Assembly (NCBI RefSeq): GCF_023973825.1
Contig: NC_090126.1
Location: 2,253,001-2,317,000, forward strand
Reading direction: 5' to 3'
From: Plasmodium brasilianum
Lineage: Eukaryota; Apicomplexa; Aconoidasida; Haemosporida; Plasmodiidae
DNA length: 64,000 nucleotides
Shown piece after piece: positions 52,177 to 64,000 of the stretch. A model generated the notes under the pieces. That model saw nothing but the letters and a program-made list of their open reading frames with translations. It had not been told where the DNA came from and did not search any database. Made by a program: the position numbers and the translations under genes. Every line of letters begins with the position of its first letter. Position 1 is the first letter of the stretch.

Positions 52177-55100
52177 TTACTCAATGTTCTTGGAAAAAGT
52201 GAAAGAACGATTTTGCTTTTCAGATGGATAGGATTCAATGTTATTTTGCTTGGATCCTTTAAATTCTGTCTGACTGGATCCGACAATAATATGTACCTGA
52301 CCACCTTTATTTGTTAAAATACCCGAGTGTATAGCTGCTTTACAAAGAGAAGATAAAGGGCTATATACATTTGTACCAAATACTTTATCACTAGTGGTAT
52401 CACAGTCGGATGGACAAATAATTAATCTTGTCTCACCAACAGATAAATTTAGTAAAAATTGAGCATTTGTTGAACAAGTAAATATATTATCTTCAATTTC
52501 TGAAAATAATGAAAAGGATCTTAATTGTGATTGTTTTTCTGATTTACTAACAATTCCAAAATGTCCTCTAGATGTTTTATATTCTAATAATCCTTCAACA
52601 ATTCTGATAATAAATGGTCCATTTAGATTATTTTTCTTGTTCGGTATATATACCCCTGCATGTATTGCTGCTTTACATATAGATGAATCTGGAGTATAGT
52701 AGTTGTTACTTCCTTTTATTATATATTTTGATTTAATACAATTATCTACACAGTTAACTAAGAACTGAGATCCTATTTTCCCATTGAATTGTTCAGATAT
52801 TAAATCATTTTCACATTTTAAATTAATTTTTTCTACATTTACTTGTACATCTTTATTTATGACACTTTTGGATTTACATGGTGTGATACATTCTCTTCCA
52901 TCTACTGTTTTCCTTAGTCCTTTATTATTATTATTATTTTTTTTTTTCATTCTTCTCCCTATGTTGTCTTCTGTATTTATATGTACATAATCTAATGACA
53001 AAACAGAACTTAAAGACTCTTTAATTTCATCCTCTGATAGGACATATTTGTATACTTCAATTAGATGAATATTCCCAATGAAGTAATCCGATGCGGATTG
53101 GTTAGACCTTCCAATGGTAATATTACCATTAAGTGTAAAATTATATTTGTCTTTCTCAAGAATAGCTTGTTTCGCGTTGATATATAAAGCTATAGTTTTA
53201 GTTGTCTTGTTATATATAACAGCTAAGTGATATGTATGTCCAAATTTAGGTATAAATTTAGTCTTGATCAAATGTGGGTTACAATTCTGTTCGACTACTA
53301 ACTCATTTTGTTCATCAATGGAGATAGAAATTCCTTCACATAAACTGTGAGATAAAAGTGTTCTCCATGTACCTTCTCCTCCACTAAGTGTGAAGTAAAT
53401 GATAAAAGAAAAATTAGATAAACTTTTAATATATTTTTCATTAGGTAAATTATTACAATTTATAAAATCATTTTCTTTTCCATTAAATCCAAGAAAACCT
53501 GTGGGTGCAATCCACTGAAATGTAGGTTGAACAGATATAGATGTTACTAAATTTTTAGATTGTTTATCAAATATATGCTGATAAGAAAAATCTTCTTCCT
53601 TTTTTAATAGATCATCTTCATCTAATTTTGCATTGCTTCTTCTTTCTTCCCTTAAGAGATATGTTGTTGGTATACTAAGACTAAAACTTTTAGAAATACC
53701 ATTAAATTCATGAGATTCAATATTATTTCTTTTTGTTCTTATAAAATTTTTATGCATATGTCCAATGATAAGAACAAGATCCTCTGCTACATTGTTAGAT
53801 ATTACCCCAGCATGGATTGCTGCTTTACATATATGAGAATCAAAGGTATATAAAAATGTACCTTTTACTACTCCTATTTCTTCATCACATTTTTCAGGAC
53901 AAGTAACTAAAAAAACATCTCCTACATTTGCATTACTTAGATCTGCTTTTGACACTATTTTATCAAAACATGTTAATTCAATTTTAGGAGGGAAATTTTT
54001 CTTCTCTAAAGTCATTTGGTTTTTCCTTTGTCGTGCGATTCCAAATCCAGAGGAATCTCCTCCTTCTCCTGAGCAACCAATAACAATATCTTCTTCATGA
54101 GAACAATAAATATCTTCATGTGTTTCATGAGGACAATTTTTTAAAAACTTTTCATCTCCTTTGCACTTAAAATTTATTGCATTAATCTTTTCAGTATCAT
54201 TTCCACACAAATTCTCACCAGATATGCTTGAGCATAAGTGAGTAGAAAAACCATTTCCTTTTAGCCCTGTATAACCTAATTCTTGACAAGCAATTTTTTC
54301 TGATTCCTTTGTCCATCCTTCTGAGCAAACTGAACCATATGATCCATTATAATATATTTGTAATCTTCCTACTCCATTATTAGATGGTGCACCAGTTATA
54401 TCAATAAGTCTTATAGTACCATCATGAACTAAGTCATTGCTTGAATAATGTAAACATTGAACAATGACATCATCATGATGATCTACACAATGGGAAGAAT
54501 CATCTCCATTACATTTAAGTAAATTTTTTTCATTTCCTGAACATAACATACCAGCAGCACTAAAAGGATATCCATAACCTGCACAGTAATGTTGTCCATT
54601 TATGTTAGCACAATTTTCTTTAATACATATTCCGTTAGGAAAACCTAAATCTTTACATGCTCTTTTTGCTGTATCATCATTGAATGTATAATTAGGTCCT
54701 TTTTTACAAACCGTTCCCCATTTATTCTTTATTCTTATTTCTAGTCTACCTAGTGAGGATAATTTTCCAAAAGAGTCGACTATCCTAACATTACTCTTTA
54801 TATCATCTATTGAATCTAAATGATATGTATAAAAAGAAAAATTCTTTTCATCTGCTTTGGTACTAAAATCAATGGCAGATAACTCATTATATTTTTCATC
54901 CAGTGCATAATAATGTTTCATATCTTTTGCTACTGTGACTATAACTTCCCCTCCACTTGGAGTTAAGGATCCATCATGAATAGCAGATGCACATATAGAA
55001 CTAGAAGATGGATGGATAGAAGAACCTTCTATAGATGCAAATTCTGAACTCTGACAATTCTGAGGGCATCTCACTTTAAATATCTGTACCTTACTTTCTA

Positions 55101-55980
55101 ATAATTTTGGTAAGTTGTTAGTATTTATTAAATCATTCCCTCGGATATGACAATCTATATCTTTTGCATTTCCATCAATATTATCGCTTTTTATATTTAC
55201 TTTCACATTGCTATCATATGGATGACCAATCCAGCTTTTTACATTGAACACATATATTTTGTTATCAGTTTTTATTTTAACAAAATCACAGTACCATGGG
55301 TCATTGTTCGCATTATTGGTTAAAATGATATCCTCTAAATTCCCTACATCTGATGCTTGAAATTTTATTTTTTTTAGTCCACCTGCGTTAAATCCTTCGT
55401 GTAACACTTTTGTATTGCTTCTTTTATTGCTACCTAGTAGTATTATTTCTATAGTACCTGTAGTACCTGCTTCCATATCTTTTCCAGTTTGAACATAAGC
55501 TGTATATAATTTATTTCCTGATAAGTAGTATGTAGCTTCTTGCTGATTATCATCTAATGATCCGATACAGTCAAAATTCCAAAATTTGAAATCTTTCCAT
55601 ACTGTTATTTTTTTACATTTCCATTTCTTATTTTGTGAATTCAGTTTTACATGTACATGTTCAGGATTCCCAATGTCTGTTTTGACTGAAAATATTTTAC
55701 TTAACAATCCTTCGTTTTCATTTCCAATAATTATTTCTTTTGTTTTTAACCCATATCCATTTGAAAGAATTATAGAAACATTACTGTATAGATCAAGTCC
55801 ACTTGATATCACAGGTGTGGTCTCAATCATGTACTTGGCAATACTATCATTTTCGTTTATGCACTCTGCATAATCAGATTTCCCATATTCAAATTTTGCT
55901 TTGCACCACTCTTTGCCGTGTAGTCTCAAGAGGAACAAGTGCAGGAGGAGAAGATGGATTATGCATTTGGATTGAATCAT
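52177..55980 (-). CDS. CCp3: LCCL/SRCR/PLAT adhesive protein, CCp3 / LAP1 orthologue
   Basis: The frame opens at 56013, but I choose the ATG at 55980 because MIQSKCIIHLLLLHLFLLRL then forms a proper signal peptide; 1,267 aa. Domains (numbering from 56013, subtract 11): two PLAT/LH2-like domains at about 65-165 and 170-290; LCCL 1 at about 310-395 (RCPQNCQSSEFASIEGSSIH); SRCR 1 at 405-521 and SRCR 2 at 533-647 with their Cys sets; LCCL 2 at 675-785 (SHICKAAIHAGVIS); a LamG/pentraxin-like domain at 840-1000; LCCL 3 at 1065-1170; LCCL 4 at 1178-1274 (SSLCKAAIHSGIL). All four LCCL repeats keep the C-x-A-x-I-H core. Known family members form a secreted complex in gametocytes and gametes or in crystalloids of the ookinete, and are needed for sporozoite formation. 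A G-rich minisatellite sits directly upstream. Confidence 0.96.
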   Translation of the reverse strand: MIQSKCIIHLLLLHLFLLRLHGKEWCKAKFEYGKSDYAECINENDSIAKYMIETTPVISSGLDLYSNVSIILSNGYGLKTKEIIIGNENEGLLSKIFSVKTDIGNPEHVHVKLNSQNKKWKCKKITVWKDFKFWNFDCIGSLDDNQQEATYYLSGNKLYTAYVQTGKDMEAGTTGTIEIILLGSNKRSNTKVLHEGFNAGGLKKIKFQASDVGNLEDIILTNNANNDPWYCDFVKIKTDNKIYVFNVKSWIGHPYDSNVKVNIKSDNIDGNAKDIDCHIRGNDLINTNNLPKLLESKVQIFKVRCPQNCQSSEFASIEGSSIHPSSSSICASAIHDGSLTPSGGEVIVTVAKDMKHYYALDEKYNELSAIDFSTKADEKNFSFYTYHLDSIDDIKSNVRIVDSFGKLSSLGRLEIRIKNKWGTVCKKGPNYTFNDDTAKRACKDLGFPNGICIKENCANINGQHYCAGYGYPFSAAGMLCSGNEKNLLKCNGDDSSHCVDHHDDVIVQCLHYSSNDLVHDGTIRLIDITGAPSNNGVGRLQIYYNGSYGSVCSEGWTKESEKIACQELGYTGLKGNGFSTHLCSSISGENLCGNDTEKINAINFKCKGDEKFLKNCPHETHEDIYCSHEEDIVIGCSGEGGDSSGFGIARQRKNQMTLEKKNFPPKIELTCFDKIVSKADLSNANVGDVFLVTCPEKCDEEIGVVKGTFLYTFDSHICKAAIHAGVISNNVAEDLVLIIGHMHKNFIRTKRNNIESHEFNGISKSFSLSIPTTYLLREERRSNAKLDEDDLLKKEEDFSYQHIFDKQSKNLVTSISVQPTFQWIAPTGFLGFNGKENDFINCNNLPNEKYIKSLSNFSFIIYFTLSGGEGTWRTLLSHSLCEGISISIDEQNELVVEQNCNPHLIKTKFIPKFGHTYHLAVIYNKTTKTIALYINAKQAILEKDKYNFTLNGNITIGRSNQSASDYFIGNIHLIEVYKYVLSEDEIKESLSSVLSLDYVHINTEDNIGRRMKKKNNNNNKGLRKTVDGRECITPCKSKSVINKDVQVNVEKINLKCENDLISEQFNGKIGSQFLVNCVDNCIKSKYIIKGSNNYYTPDSSICKAAIHAGVYIPNKKNNLNGPFIIRIVEGLLEYKTSRGHFGIVSKSEKQSQLRSFSLFSEIEDNIFTCSTNAQFLLNLSVGETRLIICPSDCDTTSDKVFGTNVYSPLSSLCKAAIHSGILTNKGGQVHIIVGSSQTEFKGSKQNNIESYPSEKQNRSFTFSKNIE

Positions 55981-57611
55981 TGTACGCGCGCACACGCATG
56001 TATTGGATTGCACATATATGTGCAGAGTATGGGTGGGGGGATATATATGGGGGTATGTGTAAGGGTATGTGTGTGTGGATATATATGGGGGTATGTGTAA
56101 GGGTATGTGTGTGTGGATATGTATTGGGGTATGTGTAAGGGTATGCGTGTGTGGATATGTATTGGGGTATGTGTAAGGGTATGCGTGTGTGGATATGTAT
56201 TGGGGTATGTGTAAGGGTATGCGTGTGTGGATATGTATTGGGGTATGTGTATGTGTTGTGTGTGTATGAGTATATACGTTTATATGTATGTGTACTGCTG
56301 CGACACCGCTGCGGTATTTCGCGTCTTATCAGCCAATTTTTCAAATAAAAATACGGCTAGAAAAAAAAAAAAAAAAAAAAAAGAGGGTAACTATATATTT
56401 GACAAAAAAAGTGAGTATTTACAACAGTAACATAGAATAGGGGGGCTCTGAAAAGAAAAAAAAAAAAAGAGGAAAAAACTTAAGTAAATTACGTTTTACA
56501 ATGTATATGCTTCTATTTTTTCTTTCTTTCGTTCTTTAGTTTTTTCTTTTTTTTTCTTTTTTACGAGCTTCTTTCGTTATTGCATTGACACTTTCAATAG
56601 GACATGGAAATACTATATATTTTTGTTAAATTTCCCCCTCAGAATGGTAAGTTATTGTCTACGTGTGTTGAAAATGAATTCAGTCTTTTTTTTTTTTTTT
56701 TGCTTTATTCTTTGGGACTGTATATATCATAGGATGTGTTGCTTTGGTTAAGTGAAGGCAGAATATACTAATTTAAGTATTTGTATATTTATTTGTTTGT
56801 TAATCTTTTTGTTAATATATTCGATATATATAACTAAAAATACATACACACACACATATATATATATGTATATTCAACAAAAGGATATTTTTCGCAAAAC
56901 TTTTATTTAGACTTGGGCTGAAGGGAAAAAATTATACGGATATTTCACGCGCGTACCGCGGGTATACACGCTCAATGGTATATGGACTCACATACATATA
57001 CATATACACATACACACGCACATACATACATGTGCTTAATTCCACAAATGAGCAGAATGAGGAATCTAATTAAAAGGATATACCACAAACATCTGTGGTA
57101 TTACATATGGAGCAAAATAAAAAAAAAATTGGTGTAGATACATCGCATTTTTATGCACATTGTCTTTTGAAATTTTTCAAAAGGGGACAAAAAATTGGTT
57201 CCAAAAAAATGGGAAATAAAAATGGGAAATAAAAATGGGAAATAAAAAAGAGAAATAATAATGGAAAATAGCAGAGGGTAATAAAAAAAGAAAATAAAAA
57301 AGGAAAATAAAAAAGGAAAATAAAAAAAGGTAATAAAAATGTTCAAAATTCCAGGTATATTATGTGTACATTAAAATCAAATTAAATGATTTAAAAAAGG
57401 GCGAATAAACACATGGGAAATTTAAAATGATTGAATAAAATCCCAGAAAATAGGGGTATTCTGTATATCTATATGCACGTTGCAATATGGTGAAAAAAGC
57501 ATAGAGGTTATGGGAGCTCATAAAAAGAATGACTCTGCGTAAACGTATCATTTTCGTATTTATGTACAATTAATTTGCACGTTCTCTATGCTAAAATTTT
57601 GTAAAAATTAT
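55981..57611. other. Intergenic region upstream of CCp3
   Basis: Contains the 38-bp G-rich minisatellite (56030-56260), A tracts at 56360-56380, and AAATGGGAAAT/AAAAAGG purine repeats at 57195-57330 close to the RlmN 3' end. No gene seen. Confidence 0.6.
56030..56260. repeat. 38-bp G-rich minisatellite upstream of CCp3
   Basis: About five and a half copies of a 38-bp unit containing GGATATGTATTGGGGTATG and TGTAAGGGTATGC, plus a leading GGGTGGGGGG. Every unit has GGGG and GGG tracts on the plus strand; the CCp3 transcript would be C-rich here. It lies 50-280 bp upstream of the chosen CCp3 start. Confidence 0.92.
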
Positions 57612-59772
57612 TTATTGTTCTAATAAGGACATTTTTCCATCTTCAATATTCTCCTTCTTCTTTTTCGGCTCGTAATCTGAAAAAATTGTGGGAAGAAATA
57701 TAACATTAGTGTAGGAATACTAATAGGTGAAAAAAAAAAAAGAAAGAAATACCAATTTTTTTTTTTTTTTTTTTTTTATTCTGTTTATATGCAATCTCCT
57801 ATGGTTACAGTTAGTAATAAATGGAAAATTACTTATACACACATATGCTCATAATTATATAGGTGTATTACCTGCGTATAATTGACCACATGCCGCATCA
57901 ATTGAATGCCCAAAAGAATTTCTGCACACAAGAAAAATAAAACATGTAAGTAAACCGTAGGTTTCAATTTCAAAAAAAGGTTATACATACATGTACGTGC
58001 CTATATATATGACTTATTCATGTATGTATATCTAGCTATGTATAATACGAACAGTTTCAAACATTTTTTAAGCAACATGCAGTATATTATTATACGTTTG
58101 AAGCTTATGTTTACGGTTAAGTTTATGCTTCCGTATATTTGAGTGAACAAAGAGCAGTGTGGATATAGCAACAAAAAAATAATAATAAAATAAAATATAA
58201 TACAATATGAAACAATGTGATACAATATAACACAATGTAATATAATAAAACTTTTTTGAGCTTAAGAATATTTAAAACAATGTACATATTTTTAAAAGCG
58301 ACATTAAGGAAATTTAATCAGTGTAGAGGCAAGCAAACAACCGAATTACGTACATGCGAATTTGTTATTATATTTTCTTTTTTGTACAAACCTGTAGAAA
58401 AAGGATATTCCATGTTTTCTTAATATTTTCTGTAAAAAAAAAAAAAAAAAAATAGAACAAAAAATACTACGAAAAAAGTAGAAACGCAAATAAAAAAAAA
58501 GGACAAAAGAAGAATTTTTTGCATTACTTCAAACTGATGAATTTTTTCTTCTTCGATTACTCTATGGAAATTTTCATCAACATTCTTCGCTAAAAGGGGT
58601 TATGAAATGGTAGAGAAATATGAACAAGAACACATAAGTATATAACCACATAAATATATGCACACATTAGTATACAACTACATGAATATATGCACATATA
58701 AGTATACAACAACATAACTATATATGCACATATAAGTAAACAACAATATAACTATATATGCACATATATAAATATGTACACAGTACTGCATAAATAATAC
58801 TTGCCCCCATGAAACAATTTGTTGGGTGGGTTGCATATTTTACGGAATGCCCACGGCTGTACCGGCAGGTGCAGCATGGGGAGGGGGTGGAGTACCTTTG
58901 TTATATGGTATTAAACAAACATTATAGAGGTATCTAACAGCTCTTGGTCTATCACATATGTGGTTGCACAAAGCTTCAGCATGATCTTTTGAATCATTTA
59001 TATCCTTAATTAGTATATAACTTACCCATACCCGTCTCCCTGTTTTTGCTATTCTATCATCTAATAGTTCGAGTACTTCGTTAAATGGAAACAGTTTATT
59101 TATAGGGACTAGATTATCTCTTTCTTCAGAAAAAGGAGAATGTAAAGAAAAGGATAAATTCACTTGTGGGAAAAGATCATTTAATTTTTTAATACCAGGT
59201 AAGAGTCCAACTGTTGAAATATTAATTCTTCTACTTGATAAAGCAAATAAATTATGATTATTAAAAAAATGGATTGAATCAAAAACATGAGGATTGGCTA
59301 ATGGTTCACCCATACCCATAAATGAAACATTTTTTATATCAACTTCTTTTGATTGAAAATATAACAGCTGATCTGTTATTTCATCTAATTCTAATTGTCT
59401 CTTAATTCCTATTTTTCCTGTTGCGCAAAATTTACAAGCAAATGAACAACCTATTTGACTAGATATACATAAAGATTTATGAGAACCAAAATCTAAAGAA
59501 GTTGCTTCTATTTTTTCTTTATCTTTACACTCAAATAGTACTTTATATGCTCTATCATGTTTATACTCTTTGATCGGTTTTAAACTTAAAATATTCTCAC
59601 CAAATATATGTTTCATTTCTTTTCTAATAGGTGATGGTATATTCTTCATCTTATTTACATTAACAATTTTTGCCTTATATATATTATCTAGTATTTGTTT
59701 CAACCGGTATTTCTCGAACTGATTCCGATCAATCAGATTCGCTAACTTCATATACCTTTTCGACTTTTCCAT
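57612..59772 (-). CDS. rlmN: RlmN-family radical SAM RNA adenine methyltransferase, five exons
   Basis: Exons 58896-59772, 58528-58589, 58392-58429, 57872-57921 and 57612-57676 join in phases 1, 0, 2, 1 to give 363 aa (E. coli RlmN is 384). The cluster motif GCSFACKFCATG holds Cys109, Cys113 and Cys116. VSFMGMGEPLANPHVF and VNLSFSLHSPFSEERD are family motifs. The short later exons supply FHRVIEEEKIHQFEKILRKH and then HSIDAACGQL. The Cys in the latter (residue 337) matches the methyl-carrying Cys of RlmN. RlmN makes 2-methyladenosine in 23S rRNA A2503 and in tRNA A37. In a malaria parasite an apicoplast or mitochondrial role is likely. There is no obvious transit peptide at this start, so targeting is unresolved. 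An in-frame TGA lies just upstream of the ATG. Confidence 0.94.
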
Positions 59773-60419
59773 TTTTAGACGACATCAGACATGTACGCTT
59801 GTGTAAGGGTCCTCAATTCGGATTGTACATTCTGGGGGTAAGAAGTTGGTATGGTACGACAAACGGATTATTTGCTCTGTTCTGTTACGTTTTGTTATGT
59901 TCTATATTGTTTTCTTTTCTTTTCTTATTTGTTTATTTTTCTTCTGCATTTTTCATTTTTTCCTTTCGTCCTGCTTCTCTTTTATATGCGTTATTATTAC
60001 TTTTTTTTCTCAAATTTACTCGGCTATCTCAAATAGTTGAACACTTGAGCTACAGAGTAAAACATGAATGGAAAAATTATTAAATTCATATAATGAACTC
60101 AATGAATGGCCATGTACAGGATAAATTTTTGCACTTTGCGAAGTTTTTCCATTTCTTACTATTTTTTCTAACGGCGCGTTTGTTCCTTTGTTTGTTTTTT
60201 ATCATCCAATATTACACGAAATAAATTTACGTATGCACATGTACAATTTGCCGTGCATACCTTTAAGGATACACATTATTTGATCTCTTCCTGTAGGGCC
60301 CAATTTTACCTGCGAGAGCATGAAAGTGTTTCCCTTTTTTTTTTTTTTTTTGAAGGGAACATTGTTATTGACCTTTTTAATAATAGAGGTGAACAGGAAT
60401 AATCATGCGTGTGGATGTA

Positions 60420-60560
60420 TGATTGTATGAATGTATGTATGTATGTATGAATGTATGTATGTATGTATGAATGTATGTATGTATGTATGAATGTATGTAT
60501 GTATGTATGAATGTATGTATGTATGTATGTATGAATGTATGTATGTATGAATGTATGTAT
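60420..60560. repeat. 16-bp repeat GTATGTATGTATGAAT
   Basis: About eight copies with small length variants. It produces a His/Thr/Ile-rich minus-strand frame of 75 codons that is not a gene. Confidence 0.88.
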
Positions 60561-61815
60561 GTACGTATATATTCATATATGTATATATGGACCTGATGAA
60601 GCAAAAAATATTTTTAAATGTTCTTTTTCTTTTTTTTTTCAGGCGAATGAACTTTATCTTTTGTTAGGAAAAGGTTTTACTTTTTACTTATTTTAAATCT
60701 TCTTTATATTACACCTCAAAAAAATAAAATAAAAAACTAGAAAACATAATGTAGATGCCATTAGTTTCACTAAAATGCCTTAAACAATTAAACTGAAGGA
60801 CGAACGCTGAAATACTATTTTTAAAATTTAAGAAAAAAGCGCGGAAAGCGTGTTGCTCCACAAAATGTATTTATGTATGTATATATGGGTTTACATCCAT
60901 GCATACATATACATATATACATGTACATATGCACTTATACATATATAGTATTGAAACGGGTAGTAAATACGCATATTCAAATAACGATATGGTACTGGAA
61001 AAGGAATATCTTCTTATTTGTCTTCTTAAAAAGAGATGCTTAAAATACAAAGGAATTGTTCCTACGGCTTCTACTGTTTAACAAACAGTTAAATTACACA
61101 GCTTTAACAAGTGGATATTTCATAGCCACGAAACAATGAAATACAACAATAATAGCATATTTAAGGTGGTTACACAAGTTTAATTTATTTTAAATGCCAA
61201 AGGGAGAAGATGACGAAAAGTGATAAGAAGCTATGTTACATTTTGTTTCTATTTAATAAAAAAAGAAAGTCTATAAAACATTAGGAATTTTTTTTTTTTT
61301 TTTTCATTTTTGTATATAACATGAATTCATTCCATTTGCGCACTTTTTCCATAACGTAAATGTTTTTAACCAGTTTTACTTCATTTCAAGCATTGTTGTT
61401 ATGTACAATTGGAAAAAAAAGGTAGCATATGGAAACAGACGAAAGCGAGAAATATTATATATACACATGTACGCATGTATATATATATGAGTGCGTGTGC
61501 ACATTGGCATCCCTTTAATTTCAAGGTTACTCCTCCCATTTCCCTATCCATCAATTTAAATATATTTTTTTTAATATAGTGATATTTTCATATGTGATGA
61601 TAGGGACATATGATATGTATTTAAAAAAAATAAAAAGGTTTGATTTAAAGTTTAATAAATATTAATTTTTTATTTCCTAGTTTGTTCATGTTTTCTGTGA
61701 TCTTAGTTGTGCATTGTGGTTATGTTGCATACATATTTGTATATACAGGAATAAAAGTATTTTTTTTTTATTTATGCTACCTATGGTGCTTGTATTTATT
61801 TTTCCATTACCTAAT

Positions 61816-61853
<38 letters not shown>

Positions 61854-62639
61854 TATACATACACATGTTTGTGTGTGTATGTGAGAATAACAATCAAAGT
61901 AATACTACTGTTAACAGTTATAAAACTTTATTATATATGAAAAGTACTGCAATCACCATAGTAATATAACGTAGTAATACACATAAAGGGCGGTACTGCT
62001 TATAGGTGCTTTTTGCTATAATTTATAAATAAAGCAGAAAAAAAGAAAAAAATGAAAAAAAAAGACAGAAGAAAGTAGTGTAACTGATACGTCTTAATAT
62101 ATATATATATATATATATATAAATAACTCTTAAAGCATGATATATATAGGTAACTGTTTAAATATTTTTAAACAAAACATGCACCTGTTTCTATGTTAAT
62201 TGTGACAACCTAAATAAGTTTATAATTCAAATGTAATTATTTTCAAACGCAACACATATACATATTATGTGCTATATATAAATATATTTTTACTAGTTAA
62301 TTTAAGAAAAACTAAAATTTTCTATTTATATCAACAATATATATCTCAACAAAAAGTGGAACTTAAAAATGGTATAATAATTAATTGTATAAAAAAAAGA
62401 ATGTAACAGCTATAAAAAAAAAAAAAAAAAAAAAAAAAATACACAAGAAAAAAGTATAAAAAGGCTCGCGCCATTTAATGTTGTAAATTATAATTTAATG
62501 GTAAAGATAAAAAAAAAATAGATAAAATAAGAAAAAAATTGGATAAAATAGGATATAATAAAATAAAAGCAAAGAAAAGGAAAATAAAGCAAAGTATGGA
62601 AATGCAAAACGAATAAGAAAAGAAGAACAGAAAAAAAAG

Positions 62640-62770
62640 TAAATAAAACAAAAAAATAAAATAAAACAAAAAAATAAAATAAAACAAAAAAATAAAATAA
62701 AACAAAAACAGGAAAATAAAATATAAAAAGGAAAGTAAAACATAAAAAGGAAAATAAAACATAAAAAGGA
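62640..62770. repeat. AAAATAAAATAAAACAAA tandem repeat
   Basis: An 18-19-bp unit repeated three to four times, followed by AAAAAGGAAAATAAAACAT units. Phe/Leu/Tyr-rich minus-strand frames across it are artefacts. Confidence 0.85.
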
Positions 62771-63256
62771 AAACGAAACAAAAAAAAAAAAAGAAAAAAA
62801 GAAATGAAATAAAAATAGAAGAAAAGTAAATAAAAATACATAATATCAATGTGTGCAAAAAATTACGCACACGTAAAATACATTATTATTTCAGTACACA
62901 CACAAAATATACTAATTAAATAAAATATATTAAAAAGAAGGTAGTATAGGGGCAATTTTGTATTTATTAGTTACAAAATTTTGTAAATATTGAAATATTA
63001 AAATTTTTACATTTAGAAGCACATTATGGTTTATTAATACATTATTTCTACGCCCGCTATTATGTTTTACTCATAGTATATATGTGCGTAAATGCACGTA
63101 TAAGTGTACTTAATTACACCATAAATGTACGTATATATTAAAAAAAAAAAAAAATCCATAACTTTGTAATTATAATAATTTATGTACAACTAAGTTATCA
63201 AATGACGTGTTAATGACATTATTGTATATTTTATCTTAATTACTAATTTTGTACCA

Positions 63257-63307
<51 letters not shown>

Positions 63308-63778
63308 ATACACATAAATACATGTATACATATATACACATATATGTAATGTGTACGCGTAAAGCTTCCGTTTTTTTCCACTTGTTTCTGGAAATTTTCC
63401 CCTCTTTTTGACATTTTTATGTTATAATTATCATTGTTTTATAATTATAACATGTGCAATTATAAAGTAACATTGTTGTTTGGAATATAATTAAAAGAAT
63501 AAGTTTTATTTATATATATTTGTTTATAATTATATTTATATGTGTATGTATGTGCTTTTTAGTTTTTGCTAGTACATAAATATGTATATATACCCTTTTC
63601 ATTTAACTAAGTGCACATTTTATAGTAATTATATTAATGATTTTAAAGATTAGTGTTCGTATATTAATATTAATGTGAAATATAATTCTAATTTTCATGT
63701 ATACATGCATACGTACATACCTCTTTGCCGTTGTTATTAAAAAGAAACTTTGCACCTTTTAAATTTTCAAATTTTTTC

Positions 63779-63784
<6 letters not shown>

Positions 63785-63841
<57 letters not shown>
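63785..63841. repeat. Poly-T tract of about 57 bases
   Basis: One of the longest homopolymers in the window. Its exact length is unlikely to be reliable in an assembly. Confidence 0.85.
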
Positions 63842-63842
<1 letters not shown>

Positions 63843-64000
63843 CATCAATCCTAAATGTTCATATTTATATAATAAGAATACATAAATATTAAATGACTTT
63901 TATATATGTAAATAAAAGATGTGTTCAACATCTAGATTTATAAAATTTTAATTTTTTTATTTTACCCTATTTGTGATATTTCTATGTTTTTTATTTCAAC

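Larger units (their letters stand above)
59773..64000. other. Right-end region without a modelled gene
   Basis: About 4.2 kb. 59777-60330 has several splice-flanked short open segments (see findings). The rest holds a GTATGTATGTATGAAT array (60420-60560), (TA)n runs, an AAAATAAAATAAAACAAA repeat (62640-62770) and about 57 T at 63785-63841. From memory of P. falciparum, GAPM3 should be the next gene; it is not visible here and is probably beyond the window edge. Confidence 0.5.

Noticed and set aside
55889..56344. 151-aa His/Thr/Pro minus-strand frame, possibly a longer CCp3 N-terminus
   Set aside because: It is the 38-bp minisatellite read as protein, and it is in a different frame from CCp3.
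59670..60083. 137-aa plus-strand frame ahead of the RlmN start
   Set aside because: Its first part is antisense to RlmN exon 1 and its second part is a T-rich tract; only a short middle piece could be an exon, noted in the findings.
62475..62870. 131-, 117- and 82-aa minus-strand Phe-rich frames
   Set aside because: A-rich AAAATAAAATAAAAC repeats read as Phe/Leu/Tyr; several frames are open simultaneously.

Overview
The window is nuclear DNA of a malaria parasite (genus Plasmodium). Non-coding DNA is extremely A+T rich, full of poly-A/T tracts, (TA)n runs and short tandem repeats. Proteins are rich in Asn, Lys and Ser, and introns are short and AT-rich with GT..AG ends. Several genes are lineage hallmarks: a plasmepsin, an ApiAP2 factor, and a CCp/LAP protein with LCCL, SRCR and PLAT domains. 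From memory, the order CCp3 - fibrillarin - ... - plasmepsin IV group - AP2-G2 matches P. falciparum chromosome 14, read here in the opposite direction. Only one food-vacuole-type plasmepsin is present, where P. falciparum has four in tandem, so this is probably another Plasmodium species. I cannot fix the species.

Layout, left to right. 1122-1980 (-): a three-exon gene for a small tail-anchored protein. 1981-10293: over 8 kb without a recognisable gene, upstream of AP2-G2. 10313-15718 (+): AP2-G2-like factor. 18700-20055 (-): plasmepsin. 23604-25238 (-): unrecognised two-exon gene. 28534-34678 (+): a large Lys/Asn-rich protein split into two frames at a 25-A tract. 34704-36154 (-): five-exon TRM112. 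37847-38485 (+): unrecognised gene. 40008-43290 (-): five-exon PRP38B-like splicing factor. 45878-47024 (+): two-exon Qc-type SNARE. 48540-49934 (-): fibrillarin. 52177-55980 (-): CCp3/LAP1-like multidomain protein. 57612-59772 (-): five-exon RlmN-type radical SAM methyltransferase. The rest of the right end has no gene I can model, apart from unresolved splice-flanked segments at 59777-60330.

Functionally this is housekeeping RNA biology (fibrillarin, TRM112, RlmN, PRP38) and trafficking (SNARE, tail-anchored protein), mixed with parasite-specific genes: haemoglobin digestion, sexual-stage transcription control and a gamete/ookinete adhesive protein. There is no operon logic; genes have their own promoters. 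Exon models were built by hand from splice sites, reading phase and family similarity. Domain and family names come from recognition, not from database searches.
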